A DNA stretch of 64,000 bases from Candidatus Undinarchaeales archaeon (GCA_030753015.1 JASMDC010000014.1:1-64000); one strand, 5' to 3'; shown: positions 39,131 through 49,471, counted from the first letter of the stretch. The notes: generated by a model not told the origin, from the letters alone. A program made the numbers and translations.

Positions 39131-40801
39131 CTAAACGACAAGGGCGTTCTTGGTGATGTCCTCGAACTTGGCCTGCCACGCGGACACCTTCTCGGCGTCA
39201 GTGATCGTGCCCTCCTCCTTGAGCATGGAGGTGAGGTACACGAACTCCAGGGTGTCGCGCAGTAGCTGCTCGGCCTTGCGACCACGCTCGATCGTATTGG
39301 AGTCGCTCTGGTCCGCGAGCGCAGCGATGGCATATCCCGCGATATCGGAGGTCAACTTGTGGTAGTCCGCATCCGTTCCCTTCTCGGGTGCGAGACAGAA
39401 GTCGAACTTGGCCCAGTCCCCTTCCTCGATCGTACCGTCAGCGGTTATCTCCTCGACCACCTTGCCGTAGTCCGCCAGGGCGTTATTGATCCTGCGTGAG
39501 AGATCGTACTGACCGGACGTACCGAGCTTCATCTCCAAGAGGGTGCTGTATTTGTTGGCAGCCTTCTCGTTGATGCTCTGGTACTCGTTCCTGATGATGG
39601 TGTCTGCGAACCCGTCCGCTGCGACAACAAGGTCCTCACAATGCTCACGTTCCGATGTATGGATGTACTCCTTGAGCCGTTCCCGGTCGTCACCTTTTGC
39701 GGGATTGGCCCTGAGCACGCTGATGAGGAGAGAATACTCGTCGAGAGTGGAAGAGATGGTCGAGTGCATGTCACCGCGGAACTCCGGATCGTTCAGCAGG
39801 CCGTGGACCAATCCGTTCATGGCCTCGGACCCGAGGATATCATTGGCGAGGTTCCTTCCAGCCTTCGCGGCGACGTACTTGATCCGTGAGCTGCCGAGGA
39901 TGTCCTTTCCACGTTCGGTCTCAACACCCTTAGCATGCACGAATACCTCCTTGTCAACGATGTTGTCGGAGTCTACCGCGGCATAATTGAGCGCCTTATC
40001 TGCGATCTCCTTGTACGGGACTGCGGTCTCGAGGAGGTTGGAATCGAAAATCTCGTGATTGCCCGCCCAGGCCTTTGCAATGAACTGTGACGTCTCCTGA
40101 CCGATGAACCTTGACGTCGCACCTGACACCTGGTCACTAACGGTCTGCACCGTGGTGTCGATGACGTATTCGGCCATGTCGTTCGCGTAGCTGTCCAACT
40201 GCTCCTCGGGGACCTCTTTGGCCCGGCGGAGCTCGTGTCGGAACTGGTCGACGAGCTCTTGGCGATGGGTCTCGGCCTCGGTGCGCGCGGTGTTCGTTGC
40301 GTCCTTGACATAGTCCACCTGGTACTTGGCATCGAACTCCTTGACCACTTGCTTTGCTATGAGAGCATGTACGTCCCGATACTCACCATAATGGATATTG
40401 AACAGGCGTTGGATGCTCCCCATGACGAAGGGGTACGAGAGCCCAGCAGTGACGGTACATGTTGCCAACGCCCATGGCGCCGGTGATAGTGGACCGCCAC
40501 CGAGCATGAACCACAGGGCTCCGTTCTTGAACGCTGACTCCACGTACTTGGCCGGCTCGGCCTTCACGCCGTAGAACTCCGATTTGAAAGCACTCTTCAG
40601 TTCATCCATGGTATTGCCGTTGGCGTTGGATGCATTAGTGAGGCCATCGGACACGTAATCGTGGCACTTGGAGAATCCGTCAAGGGTGCTGTCACCCATC
40701 TGCCATGCCTTTCGCTCAGCAAGGTCGTAGGCGTTCTGACCGGCTATAGCGATCCTGTCGATATACTCCCCAACAGTCACTGTCAAGGGACGGCATGGCA
40801 A
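39131..40801 (-). CDS. Large hypothetical, mostly helical with a hydrophobic segment
   Basis: 556 aa; helical regions and GALWFMLGGGPLSPAPWALATCTVTAGLSYPFVMG. Confidence 0.6.
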   Translation of the reverse strand: MPCRPLTVTVGEYIDRIAIAGQNAYDLAERKAWQMGDSTLDGFSKCHDYVSDGLTNASNANGNTMDELKSAFKSEFYGVKAEPAKYVESAFKNGALWFMLGGGPLSPAPWALATCTVTAGLSYPFVMGSIQRLFNIHYGEYRDVHALIAKQVVKEFDAKYQVDYVKDATNTARTEAETHRQELVDQFRHELRRAKEVPEEQLDSYANDMAEYVIDTTVQTVSDQVSGATSRFIGQETSQFIAKAWAGNHEIFDSNLLETAVPYKEIADKALNYAAVDSDNIVDKEVFVHAKGVETERGKDILGSSRIKYVAAKAGRNLANDILGSEAMNGLVHGLLNDPEFRGDMHSTISSTLDEYSLLISVLRANPAKGDDRERLKEYIHTSEREHCEDLVVAADGFADTIIRNEYQSINEKAANKYSTLLEMKLGTSGQYDLSRRINNALADYGKVVEEITADGTIEEGDWAKFDFCLAPEKGTDADYHKLTSDIAGYAIAALADQSDSNTIERGRKAEQLLRDTLEFVYLTSMLKEEGTITDAEKVSAWQAKFEDITKNALVV

Positions 40802-40838
40802 GCTCCTTATATACTTTTCTTAGGTTGGATGGGAGCAA

Positions 40839-41705
40839 ATGAACGTCCAGTGCCTGTGCCTCGGGTCCGCGAATATCGATATGGTGGCCTCTGTCACACG
40901 GAATCCGCGCACGGACGAGAAAGTGAAGATCCAGGACATCTCCCAGTACTATGGCGGGAGCGCTGCAAACACGGCCACGTGCCTGGCGCGCCTGGGTGTC
41001 CGTACTGCTATGGTGGCCCGAGTGGGGAAAGACCATAACGGTGACCTCATCATCACACGGCTCGAGCACGAGGGCGTGATAACTGACCATGTCATCCGTT
41101 CGAAAGGAAAGAGCGGGTACACGTTCATCGGTCTCGAGCCCGGAGGTATGCGCGTCATCTATGATTTCAAGGGTACGAACGCCCTCCTCGATCCCAGGGA
41201 CGTACCACCCATCGCGGCAGATGTCCCCGTGGTGTTCGTTGCCGGTATCGACGAGCGCGGCATCGCTTTTGCGAAGGACGCGTTCCAGCGTGCACGCTAT
41301 TCCATCTTCGCGCCATCAGGGTACATGATCAAAGAAGGTATCGAGCCGCTCCTCGAGATCTCCGACCTCCTTATACTGAACGAGTACGAATGGGAGCTGG
41401 TACAGAAGGTGTCCCCCGGGTTCACCGGCGATGTCGTCATCACCAAAGGAGCCGAAGGCGCCCTCGCCATCATCGATGGTGAGGAGGTGCAGGTCCCCGC
41501 GTTCAGTGTGGAACCTGTTGACACAACAGGAGCGGGCGACGCATTCTGTGGCGGATTCATCTACGGCTTTATACAGGACCTCTCTACTGCCGAGCGACTT
41601 CGCTTGGGGTGTGCGACCGCCGCGATGAACACACGTGGCTATGGAGCACGGGGCGGGATGCCTATCCTTGAGGACCTTGAGAAGTTCCTGGAGGAGAACC
41701 GTTGA
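40839..41705 (+). CDS. PfkB-family carbohydrate kinase
   Basis: CLGSANIDMVASV, YYGGSAANTATCLARLG, DTTGAGDAFCGGFIYG. Confidence 0.93.
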   Translation: MNVQCLCLGSANIDMVASVTRNPRTDEKVKIQDISQYYGGSAANTATCLARLGVRTAMVARVGKDHNGDLIITRLEHEGVITDHVIRSKGKSGYTFIGLEPGGMRVIYDFKGTNALLDPRDVPPIAADVPVVFVAGIDERGIAFAKDAFQRARYSIFAPSGYMIKEGIEPLLEISDLLILNEYEWELVQKVSPGFTGDVVITKGAEGALAIIDGEEVQVPAFSVEPVDTTGAGDAFCGGFIYGFIQDLSTAERLRLGCATAAMNTRGYGARGGMPILEDLEKFLEENR

Positions 41706-42346
41706 GCGCCCGCATCATGGGTATCGACGAGGCCGGGCGTGGACCCGTTATCGGTCCGCTCGTCATCTGTGGTTTTGTGTACGACGAGAGCGTCGACCTC
41801 CGAGCACTGGGCGCAAAGGACTCCAAACAACTATCACCCACACGACGTGAGAAGTTAGCAGTAGGCCTTTTGGAGGTCGCTACTGACCATCGTCTATCGG
41901 TCATCACTGCCATAGACATAGACCAGAGGGACTGTTCCCTCAACGACCTCGAGATCAACCATATGGCGCGACTCATTGATGAACTGGCTCCGGACACTGT
42001 GTACGTCGACGCTATCCAAAGCGACTGTGCCGCGTTCCGGGACAAGCTCATGTCCCGTCTCTCGCATAAGTGTACTATCATCGCAGAGAACAAGGCGGAC
42101 GTGAAGTTCCCGGTGGTATCGGCAGCTTCGATCCTCGCCAAGGTCGAGCGCGATGCTGCGGTCGGGCGTCTGCGTAAGGAATACGGTGACATCGGTTCAG
42201 GGTATCCGTCCGATCCGACGACAAGACAGTGGTTGCGGGATTGGTACAGCTCACACGGCAGTTTCCCTCCCGTCGTCAGGCACACGTGGGCGACTATCAA
42301 AGAACTTCTCTCCGCTCGCAACCAACGATCACTGGACGACTTCTGA
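41702..42346 (+). CDS. rnhB: Ribonuclease HII
   Basis: MGIDEAGRGPVIGPLVICGF, GAKDSKQLSPTRRE, NKADVKFPVVSAASILAKVERD. Confidence 0.96.
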   Translation: MSARIMGIDEAGRGPVIGPLVICGFVYDESVDLRALGAKDSKQLSPTRREKLAVGLLEVATDHRLSVITAIDIDQRDCSLNDLEINHMARLIDELAPDTVYVDAIQSDCAAFRDKLMSRLSHKCTIIAENKADVKFPVVSAASILAKVERDAAVGRLRKEYGDIGSGYPSDPTTRQWLRDWYSSHGSFPPVVRHTWATIKELLSARNQRSLDDF

Positions 42347-42437
42347 ACGGGGCAAAACGCTCGTTGGGCACCCTAGACGGGAACCCCGGGCACCGTCCCC
42401 ATGCTTTTATATGTCTTTGGGGAAAGGCCCTGATTAG

Positions 42438-42617
42438 ATGCCCACTAAGACGTGCACAACGTGTGGCAAATCCATCGACCTTTCGAAGAAGAAGGAGCAG
42501 CATGCTTCCGTTCGTCTGGAGTACTTCCATCCGAACGGAAAGGACTTCGAACTAAAACGCACGTACTTCTGCTCGCAGGAATGTTTTGCTAAGAAGGTCA
42601 AGGGGGCCAAGAAGTGA
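42438..42617 (+). CDS. 59-aa zinc-ribbon protein (TRASH/YHS-like); absent from the supplied ORF track
   Basis: MPTKTCTTCGKSIDLSKKKEQHASVRLEYFHPNGKDFELKRTYFCSQECFAKKVKGAKK; CxxC...CxxxC; overlaps the following GTG start (GTGA). Confidence 0.75.
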   Translation: MPTKTCTTCGKSIDLSKKKEQHASVRLEYFHPNGKDFELKRTYFCSQECFAKKVKGAKK

Positions 42618-43879
42618 ATCCCAAGGAGAAAGAATCAGAGGAACACGAGCCCGAGGTGCACGCATACGATAACATCCGTCGTGTAGGTGGTGAACTTGAA
42701 TCGTTCATCGTCGAGAAACGCGACGGTGAGTACGTACCGGCCCCTATTACAGATAAGATCTTCACTGACGGTCCCTTGATCGATATCGAGAACGTGGGTA
42801 CACTCGCCCGCGAGTTCCACCGGGACATGATCGAGTTCAATCCGGATCCCTGCATCTCGCTCCACGAACACTACGCGCGCCTCAAGACCATGTTCTGGGA
42901 GGCCGAGCTCATGGTCAAGAAAGTGAGGCCGAACGCAGAACTTGTAGGTCTCGCCCTTAACCAGATCAAGCCAGATCCCGCCCTCGACACCACCATCGAT
43001 GACGGCGAATATTCGCGCAAGTATGTCTACCCTTCGTCCCGCTACTACTCGTTCATCGACTACTATAAACAACTGGGTGACAAGGCCGTCCGCGAGTTCC
43101 TCTCCATGGGACTTGTTGTGTCCTACCAAGCGGAGTTCTCCGTACTTAAAGAGGAGCTGGCTCATCTCTACCACTTGAGGCGGAATTTGGTCCCTCTCAT
43201 GGTCGCCATTTGTAGCAATTCACCGACCCTAAACTACCCCGATCTCGTGCTCGACGGCCGGATAACGCTCTATCGCCGTAACTTCTCCCACGGCCATCAG
43301 CACATCGGGATCCCGACCTACATCCCTGAGGACTTCGACGACTATCTCGGCACCCTGGAGGGTCAGCCGCTCATCTTCGACGCAAAGGACGCCCGGGCAA
43401 AGCTCTCAGTAGACTATCGATGGGTCCGACTCAACGTCCCCACATCGGTCATCGTCGAACCACGGGAGATCGACAGTCAACCTTCTATCCTTGAGGACAT
43501 GGCACCCCAGGCCGCCCAGTTCGGTCTCATCGAGGAGAATCGCGACAATCCGTTAATCGACAGTGTGATGAAGGCCACGCCCGAAATGCTTGAGAAGAGC
43601 CTGACCTCGGCCGCCAAGAGCGGACTTGAGGGCGAGTTCTTCACATCAACGGGAAGCCGACCCATGTACGATATATGGGCCGAGCTGCTCGAGATAGCCG
43701 CTGTGAACCTGGAGGAGCGCGGATTTGGTGAGCAGATGTTCCTCAAGCCCTTCGAGCGCCGTATCAAACAGGTGAAGACGCCCGCCCAGGTTTTCATTGA
43801 GATGACACAGAAACGGGGTCTTACGAAGGCCATCGACCGCTTCGTGGAGTGCATGAAGACGGATAAGCCCCTCATCTAA
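42614..43879 (+). CDS. Probable glutamate-cysteine ligase-like (GCS2 superfamily) protein
   Basis: 421 aa; GGELESFIVEKRDGEYVPAP, ISLHEHYARLKTMFWEAE, MVAICSNSPTLNYPD; assignment from motif resemblance only. Confidence 0.45.
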   Translation: MNPKEKESEEHEPEVHAYDNIRRVGGELESFIVEKRDGEYVPAPITDKIFTDGPLIDIENVGTLAREFHRDMIEFNPDPCISLHEHYARLKTMFWEAELMVKKVRPNAELVGLALNQIKPDPALDTTIDDGEYSRKYVYPSSRYYSFIDYYKQLGDKAVREFLSMGLVVSYQAEFSVLKEELAHLYHLRRNLVPLMVAICSNSPTLNYPDLVLDGRITLYRRNFSHGHQHIGIPTYIPEDFDDYLGTLEGQPLIFDAKDARAKLSVDYRWVRLNVPTSVIVEPREIDSQPSILEDMAPQAAQFGLIEENRDNPLIDSVMKATPEMLEKSLTSAAKSGLEGEFFTSTGSRPMYDIWAELLEIAAVNLEERGFGEQMFLKPFERRIKQVKTPAQVFIEMTQKRGLTKAIDRFVECMKTDKPLI

Positions 43880-44084
43880 CTGTGGCTAATCCCCATGTAA
43901 GTAAATAGGGAAGGCCGCCCAGCAAAAGCCGACCTTCCCCCGGTGGCAGGTCACGGACCGAGATGGCCCGTTTTGGGTGGTCGAATAAATTACTTCCTCC
44001 CCCCCTAACCACACTATAAAATAGAATAGTACATTTGGCGTATAAATTGCTAACGCCTCACAAGTATCCCTTTTTCCAAATCAG

Positions 44085-44109
44085 TATCCCTAAGTCATTA
44101 ATAGGGATA
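44085..44109. promoter_or_regulatory. Inverted repeat TATCCCTA-N9-TAGGGATA with a direct AGTATCCCT copy 20 bp upstream
   Basis: AGTATCCCT at 44063 and 44083; complementary TAGGGATA at 44102. Confidence 0.4.
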
Positions 44110-44227
44110 ATTCCGCTTCGAATATCGCAGCCACTTTCTCCGGGCATGGCCGTAGTCCCCTATAAACAGTGATAATGGATCGGTCTCCCCCATCTGCTTA
44201 TAAAAAGACGGTCAATAGTGCCCCATC

Positions 44228-45556
44228 ATGACGGATGATGGCATGTCGGTTAGGTTCCATGGCTCCGGTCTCGAGGTGGGTCGCAGCGCCATCAGCGTCA
44301 GTGTCCCCGGTACGCGTTTGCTCCTCGACTGTGGGCTCAAGCTCGTTCCAGAAGGTGAGGAGCATCCTCTTGCGCTCGATGAGCTCACGGGAGAGCTGGA
44401 CGCCGTGCTCGTCTCCCATGCCCACCTCGACCATGTCGGCTATCTATCTGACTTTGTTGCGGCAGGCTATCACAATCCCATCTACATGACCGAACAGACT
44501 GCGCGGCTGACCCGACTGTTGCTCGAGGACTCGGCCAAGGTCAGGGAGATCCTGGGACACCACTCTCCAGATCCGGGCCCTGCGCTCGACCTGATCCAGC
44601 ACGTACGGCTGGAGGAGGAGGTCCGACTTCCCGGAGGCACTACCTTCTCCGCTCATCAGGCCGGTCATATCCCTGGTGCGGCTGGCCTCCTTGTACGGGG
44701 CAGGGGCAGGTCCATCTTCTACACAGGTGACATTTGTACACGTAAGCTCCACACCATCCCACCAGCAGAGCTACCACAGGGGCCCGTGGATTGCCTCATT
44801 CTCGAGTCCACGTACGGTGGGCTCAGTGATGTCCTCCCGACGATCGAAACACGTGACAGGGCGTTCATGGAGATGATCGGGACGGCTCTCGAACGTCGTG
44901 GTACGGTCCTTGTACCGTCCTTCGCGGTGGGACGGTCACAGGAGGTCATGCTCACCCTCCATGAACACAAGAAAGAGCTTCTGCACCACGGCAATGTCAG
45001 GGTCGTACCGTGCGGCGGCATGCTCTTCGGAGCCACCAAGGTCTACGACAAGGAGGCGAAAAGGCCTATCGGACTAGACACTAAGAATGGCCCGCTGTCA
45101 CCCATCCATATCCCCAAGAACCGCCGGATCGAGAAGGTCGCATCCGGCGAGTTCCCGACGATAGTCATCGCTACTGCCGGCATGCTTACCGGCGGCAGCT
45201 CACCCCGATACCTGCGACATCTTGCCGGTGATAGCCGGAACCTCATCCTCATCGTAGGATATCAGGCGGAAGGGACTCCCGGCAGAGAGCTGTTGGATGG
45301 TTCACGTCGGATAATGATAGACGGACAGCAAGTGGACATCAAGGCCGAGGTCGGATTCGTGAGCTTCTCGTCCCACACCTACCACGAGCAGTCCCTATCC
45401 CTGGTTCAGGATCTCTCTCCCGGGACCGTGCTCTGTAATCATGGAGAGCCATTGAAATGCGCTGAACTCGCCAGCGCGGTGGAGGAGCGGCTCGGGATCA
45501 AGGCCTCGGCGCCACCGAACGGTACGATGATCAGGGTGGCTGCACGTCCGACATAA
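44228..45556 (+). CDS. Beta-CASP metallo-beta-lactamase RNase (CPSF/RNase J-like)
   Basis: VSHAHLDHVGYLSDFV, FYTGDICTRKL, LESTYGGLSD, VPSFAVGRSQEVML, GYQAEGTPGRELL. Confidence 0.93.
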   Translation: MTDDGMSVRFHGSGLEVGRSAISVSVPGTRLLLDCGLKLVPEGEEHPLALDELTGELDAVLVSHAHLDHVGYLSDFVAAGYHNPIYMTEQTARLTRLLLEDSAKVREILGHHSPDPGPALDLIQHVRLEEEVRLPGGTTFSAHQAGHIPGAAGLLVRGRGRSIFYTGDICTRKLHTIPPAELPQGPVDCLILESTYGGLSDVLPTIETRDRAFMEMIGTALERRGTVLVPSFAVGRSQEVMLTLHEHKKELLHHGNVRVVPCGGMLFGATKVYDKEAKRPIGLDTKNGPLSPIHIPKNRRIEKVASGEFPTIVIATAGMLTGGSSPRYLRHLAGDSRNLILIVGYQAEGTPGRELLDGSRRIMIDGQQVDIKAEVGFVSFSSHTYHEQSLSLVQDLSPGTVLCNHGEPLKCAELASAVEERLGIKASAPPNGTMIRVAARPT

Positions 45557-45596
45557 GGCCTTCGAGAACATGCTCAGGATAGTAACTTGTCCCGAC

Positions 45597-46595
45597 CTAC
45601 AGCTCGGAGTACTCCTCTTGACGACGGCGGATGATGATGTAGCGCATATAGAGCAACACCACGACGCCCGTGATGAGGATTATCGAGATGAGCAGGACCT
45701 GGACGAGGTTCTCGAAGTCAAGCTTCGCGATGTTATACTCCACGTGAGCGTCCCAGTAGATGTATATCATCTCCTGGGCCGAGTCGTGCTGTCCGATGAC
45801 CGAATAGGAGCGACGCGCGCTCTCAAGGGCGCTCTTCCCCTGGGCGTAGCGGATCATCTTGAGATACGACACTGAACCCGCGTAGTCCTGGATAATCTGC
45901 TTCCCTTCAGCGCTCTTCTCCAGGGCATTGGTCGTATGGGCCGTACAATCCTCTACGGCCTCTTTGTGGCGGGTGGCATACTCCTCTGCTCTGGCCGATT
46001 TGCACGTGCGTGCCCATGAAGAGACCCGATCGAGCACTTCGGCCTGACGACACACGTTCGGCTCACCTTCCACGATGGCGTCGAACACGGAGAGCGCGAC
46101 GAAGCAGATGTCCTCGTAGGTATCGTCCACGTTCGTGAGGACCTCGGTGACCTCCTCATGCTCGAAAGAGGCCACGGTGAGGTTCTGCCGGTCCTCGGCG
46201 AGTGCCTCGATATTGTCGGTTATGGTACTGAAGCTCTCGATAGATTGGGCCTGCTCGTATGCCATGGATGATGCTGTGACCGCCCAGTACGTATCTCGTG
46301 TGTGATTGATGAAGTCATAGGTGGACGAGAGGAAGGTGGCCCCGAAGGTACCGTCCTTGCCGGAAGGGAGAGTCTGCGAATCGCAGAGGTAGGAGAGGTC
46401 CCGGGCGAAGTGGCACACCGATGAGGCCGTTGGGATGTCGGTTATGAACGTATCCCGGTGGCCACGCGAGATTATCTCCGAGTAGAGATCGATGAGCTGG
46501 CGACACGGTCGCGGCTCCGCCAATACCGGCATCAGCATAACGAGCAGTACTACTGTCGCAATGACCAGTAAGCGGGTCGTTCCATTCGACCTCAC
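45597..46595 (-). CDS. Secreted/membrane-anchored helical protein, signal peptide and C-terminal TM
   Basis: LLVIATVVLLVMLMPVLAEPRPC; C-terminal LVQVLLISIILITGVVVLLYMRYIIIRRRQEE; GTGA overlap with upstream CDS. Confidence 0.7.
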   Translation of the reverse strand: MRSNGTTRLLVIATVVLLVMLMPVLAEPRPCRQLIDLYSEIISRGHRDTFITDIPTASSVCHFARDLSYLCDSQTLPSGKDGTFGATFLSSTYDFINHTRDTYWAVTASSMAYEQAQSIESFSTITDNIEALAEDRQNLTVASFEHEEVTEVLTNVDDTYEDICFVALSVFDAIVEGEPNVCRQAEVLDRVSSWARTCKSARAEEYATRHKEAVEDCTAHTTNALEKSAEGKQIIQDYAGSVSYLKMIRYAQGKSALESARRSYSVIGQHDSAQEMIYIYWDAHVEYNIAKLDFENLVQVLLISIILITGVVVLLYMRYIIIRRRQEEYSEL

Positions 46596-49471
46596 AGCTC
46601 AAGCACCTTCTGCGTCTTGATCCGATAACGCACGTACATACCTGTGATGATGACGGTGACCATGAACGCGAATGCCACGACGACATTGACCAGTGTCGAC
46701 CAGAGCATGGCCAGGTCCTCGCGTTCGCTCTCGATGATGATGAGCTCGTTCCGCACACGTTCCGCGTCCTCCGTGAGATTCAGGTACTCACTTCCTAAGT
46801 CCCCTACAATCTCCCTGTACTCTTTGATGACCCTGTCGTACTTCTCCAGCGCGCGAGGGGGGAGGATACGGTCGCCCAATGCCTCCTGTCTGAGACCTTG
46901 GACATTCTCATACTTCGTCGAGACCTCGTCGAGCTTGTCGATGATATTACAGCGCAGGTTCACCCGGCTGAAGAACACGTTGGCCATGGCACCGTTGTGG
47001 CGCAGACGCTCAGAACGTGTCGTGGGTTTCAGGCAGTAGTACCTTCCGACATCCTCGAACGTTTTCAGGAGGGTGGCATTGGCCTTCTCGCAGATCGGCC
47101 GCGCCTCCTCGATATCGATGCACAACACTTCGAGGTTGCGCTCGGTCGAACGCAAGATGGAGAGAGCGCGGACCGACGTGAGATTATGGCTCCGCTTCAT
47201 TTCGTTGAGGGTTAGGACGTTCGTCGAGAACACCGAGAAGGAAGATACGAGGGAGGCGGCTTTCGCCGACATGACCGGATCTTTCTTCGACCAGTCATCG
47301 CAGTGGACCAGGAAATCGCGCAGAGCCTTCTTCTCCTCTGGGAACCGTTTATCGATGAGCTTGATGTCGTCCCGGGCCTTCCGACAGCTCGGTGGGATGA
47401 TCTCGAACTCCATGGGTCTCTCATCGGCGGCCCGGTCATCGTTCAGGGCATCGATGACAAGGCCGATCGTGTAGTCCCCTCTCGGATCGGAGAAGTCGAA
47501 CCCAAGGCCTATTGGCAGCGTAAGGCGGCCCCCCTTGTCGATCTCGAACACGGGCGAGGGTACCTCTACTGCTTTGGCATGACGCACACACGCCTCCCCG
47601 GCCCCAACGGGGCAGGACCGGGCAACGACACTGAACGTTATGTTCCGGAGAGGGGTGAACCCGCCAACCTCTGCCAGGGTGAGGCTCGTGTTACCAGTGA
47701 TCGACGGCGGGCGTTCCTTGTAGAGCGTGAGCTTGTCCGGCATCTCGATCATGAGCTGTGGGTGGGGGATCGTGAAGGAGAATGGGACCGTCCGGTCACC
47801 ACGGTCAGGTATGGTAATGCGCAGCCCGCAGGTGTACTTATCTGGCGGGAGGTAATGGGGTACGTTCACCTCGAGGTCGAAGTCACCGGTCTCTTTTGCC
47901 GATACACCGATAGTCCCCTTAGCGACAGTGATGAATGTATTATTGAAATCACAGTCCACGATCTCGCCAGTAATCCCCTCAGCACAACCTCCATCGACCT
48001 CGATGATGGTTATGTTCTGTGACCGGAAATCCCCGCAAGGGAGCTCACGCATGTCCACATTCTCTGCCTTGAGGAGATAGTCAAAGCGTGGTACTTTGAG
48101 GAACAGGACTGTCTCTTTCTTTGCTTGTTCGGTCTTCGTGCGTGGATATGTCGCTGCTAGCCGGCCCGTGTACTCCCCCGCATTGATGTACTTGGGGACC
48201 ATGATATTCAGGGTACCGCTTATCCGGTCACCAGGGGAGAGGTTGTCGGTCTTTTCAGCTTCGAACTCGAATGTGAAGTCCTTGATATTGCCCGTTATGT
48301 CCAACTTGAGGTCACGAACGCAGCCGGAGGTGGATGGTACGTACAGCTCGATGGGCTGCTTGAGCTCCCCCTTGCAGGGTGCGTCGAGCCCGATCGACCG
48401 GGGGCTCAGACGGAGCTCTGGAGGTCGGACTGACACAGCTGCGGGGACCTGTAGCATTTCATCCCCGAAGCGGAGGTTGATCTTGTAATCATCCTGCTTC
48501 TCATCCTCGTCCTCCAGGAGCGTGAGGTTGCCCAGAGTGAAGTCGACAGTTACCTTACCGCACTTGGGGAGCGTGTAGCTCTTCGAAGTGAAGATGAACG
48601 GATGGTCGTCCATGTTCACGTCAACTTCGAGCGGCAGATCGAACACGCAGCAGCGGTCCTCGATGGTTATGGTCCGTTCCTCGTTACCACAAGCGTTCTC
48701 GAATGAGAATGTATCAGGGCTTACTCGTACGTCCAGCGCTGGCACGAACCGAATGTTCAGGTCCACGACGATCTCAAGGGCGTTCGAACCCTCGATCCGA
48801 AGGGGTGTCGAATAGGTCGTCCATGGTGTGAGCACCTGTACTGTCTTCATGTTGAGCGTGATGTATTGGACCTGTCCCGATCTGACCTCACTGAAGCTCA
48901 ACTGGTTCCCGAAGCGATCACCAAGGCTGATCTCCAGAGGACAATCCCCGTCCTCGTTACACATGTATGATGAGTCCAATTGTGCCACAACGTTGTACGC
49001 GTCGAGCTTACCCTGATTGGTCAGGGAAAGACTGTCCGTAACCTTGACGGCCCCGGAAGAGCGACATGGGATCTCGATGTCCTTTGCGTACTCTATCGGA
49101 ACGGTGCGGAGGTTGGCACGCGCTTTCGCTACGTTGAAGGAGACGTATGTGGACTTCGGGCTACCGGTCAGGTTGTAAGCCTCGATCTTTAGCTTGTAGC
49201 TGCCTGTGCTCAGCTTCCCGATCATTATCTCGTGGCTTGTGGACCAGGAAGCATCGGTCCCGAGGACACGACCCCGGTCGTCCTTGACCTGTGCCTGGGA
49301 GTTCTGATTGGTCGAGATCGTGATCGTGAGAAGGTCTGCATCGGTCGCATAATCATAGGGTTCCTTCGATGCGATGACCTGAGCGGAACTCGTGAACCTG
49401 AAGTCATCCGCCACGGCGGACAAGCAGAGGAGGATCGACAGAGCGAGTAGTATGCGCTGGTAGCGAGCCAT
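46592..49471 (-). CDS. Large extracytoplasmic Ig-like beta-repeat protein with Cys-containing repeats, helical stalk and C-terminal TM
   Basis: Signal peptide MARYQRILLALSILLCLSAVA; repeats opening IPCRSSG, FENACGNEE, DAPCKGEL, ELPCGDF; C-terminal WSTLVNVVVAFAFMVTVIITGMYVRYRIKTQ. Confidence 0.75.
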   Translation of the reverse strand: MARYQRILLALSILLCLSAVADDFRFTSSAQVIASKEPYDYATDADLLTITISTNQNSQAQVKDDRGRVLGTDASWSTSHEIMIGKLSTGSYKLKIEAYNLTGSPKSTYVSFNVAKARANLRTVPIEYAKDIEIPCRSSGAVKVTDSLSLTNQGKLDAYNVVAQLDSSYMCNEDGDCPLEISLGDRFGNQLSFSEVRSGQVQYITLNMKTVQVLTPWTTYSTPLRIEGSNALEIVVDLNIRFVPALDVRVSPDTFSFENACGNEERTITIEDRCCVFDLPLEVDVNMDDHPFIFTSKSYTLPKCGKVTVDFTLGNLTLLEDEDEKQDDYKINLRFGDEMLQVPAAVSVRPPELRLSPRSIGLDAPCKGELKQPIELYVPSTSGCVRDLKLDITGNIKDFTFEFEAEKTDNLSPGDRISGTLNIMVPKYINAGEYTGRLAATYPRTKTEQAKKETVLFLKVPRFDYLLKAENVDMRELPCGDFRSQNITIIEVDGGCAEGITGEIVDCDFNNTFITVAKGTIGVSAKETGDFDLEVNVPHYLPPDKYTCGLRITIPDRGDRTVPFSFTIPHPQLMIEMPDKLTLYKERPPSITGNTSLTLAEVGGFTPLRNITFSVVARSCPVGAGEACVRHAKAVEVPSPVFEIDKGGRLTLPIGLGFDFSDPRGDYTIGLVIDALNDDRAADERPMEFEIIPPSCRKARDDIKLIDKRFPEEKKALRDFLVHCDDWSKKDPVMSAKAASLVSSFSVFSTNVLTLNEMKRSHNLTSVRALSILRSTERNLEVLCIDIEEARPICEKANATLLKTFEDVGRYYCLKPTTRSERLRHNGAMANVFFSRVNLRCNIIDKLDEVSTKYENVQGLRQEALGDRILPPRALEKYDRVIKEYREIVGDLGSEYLNLTEDAERVRNELIIIESEREDLAMLWSTLVNVVVAFAFMVTVIITGMYVRYRIKTQKVLEL

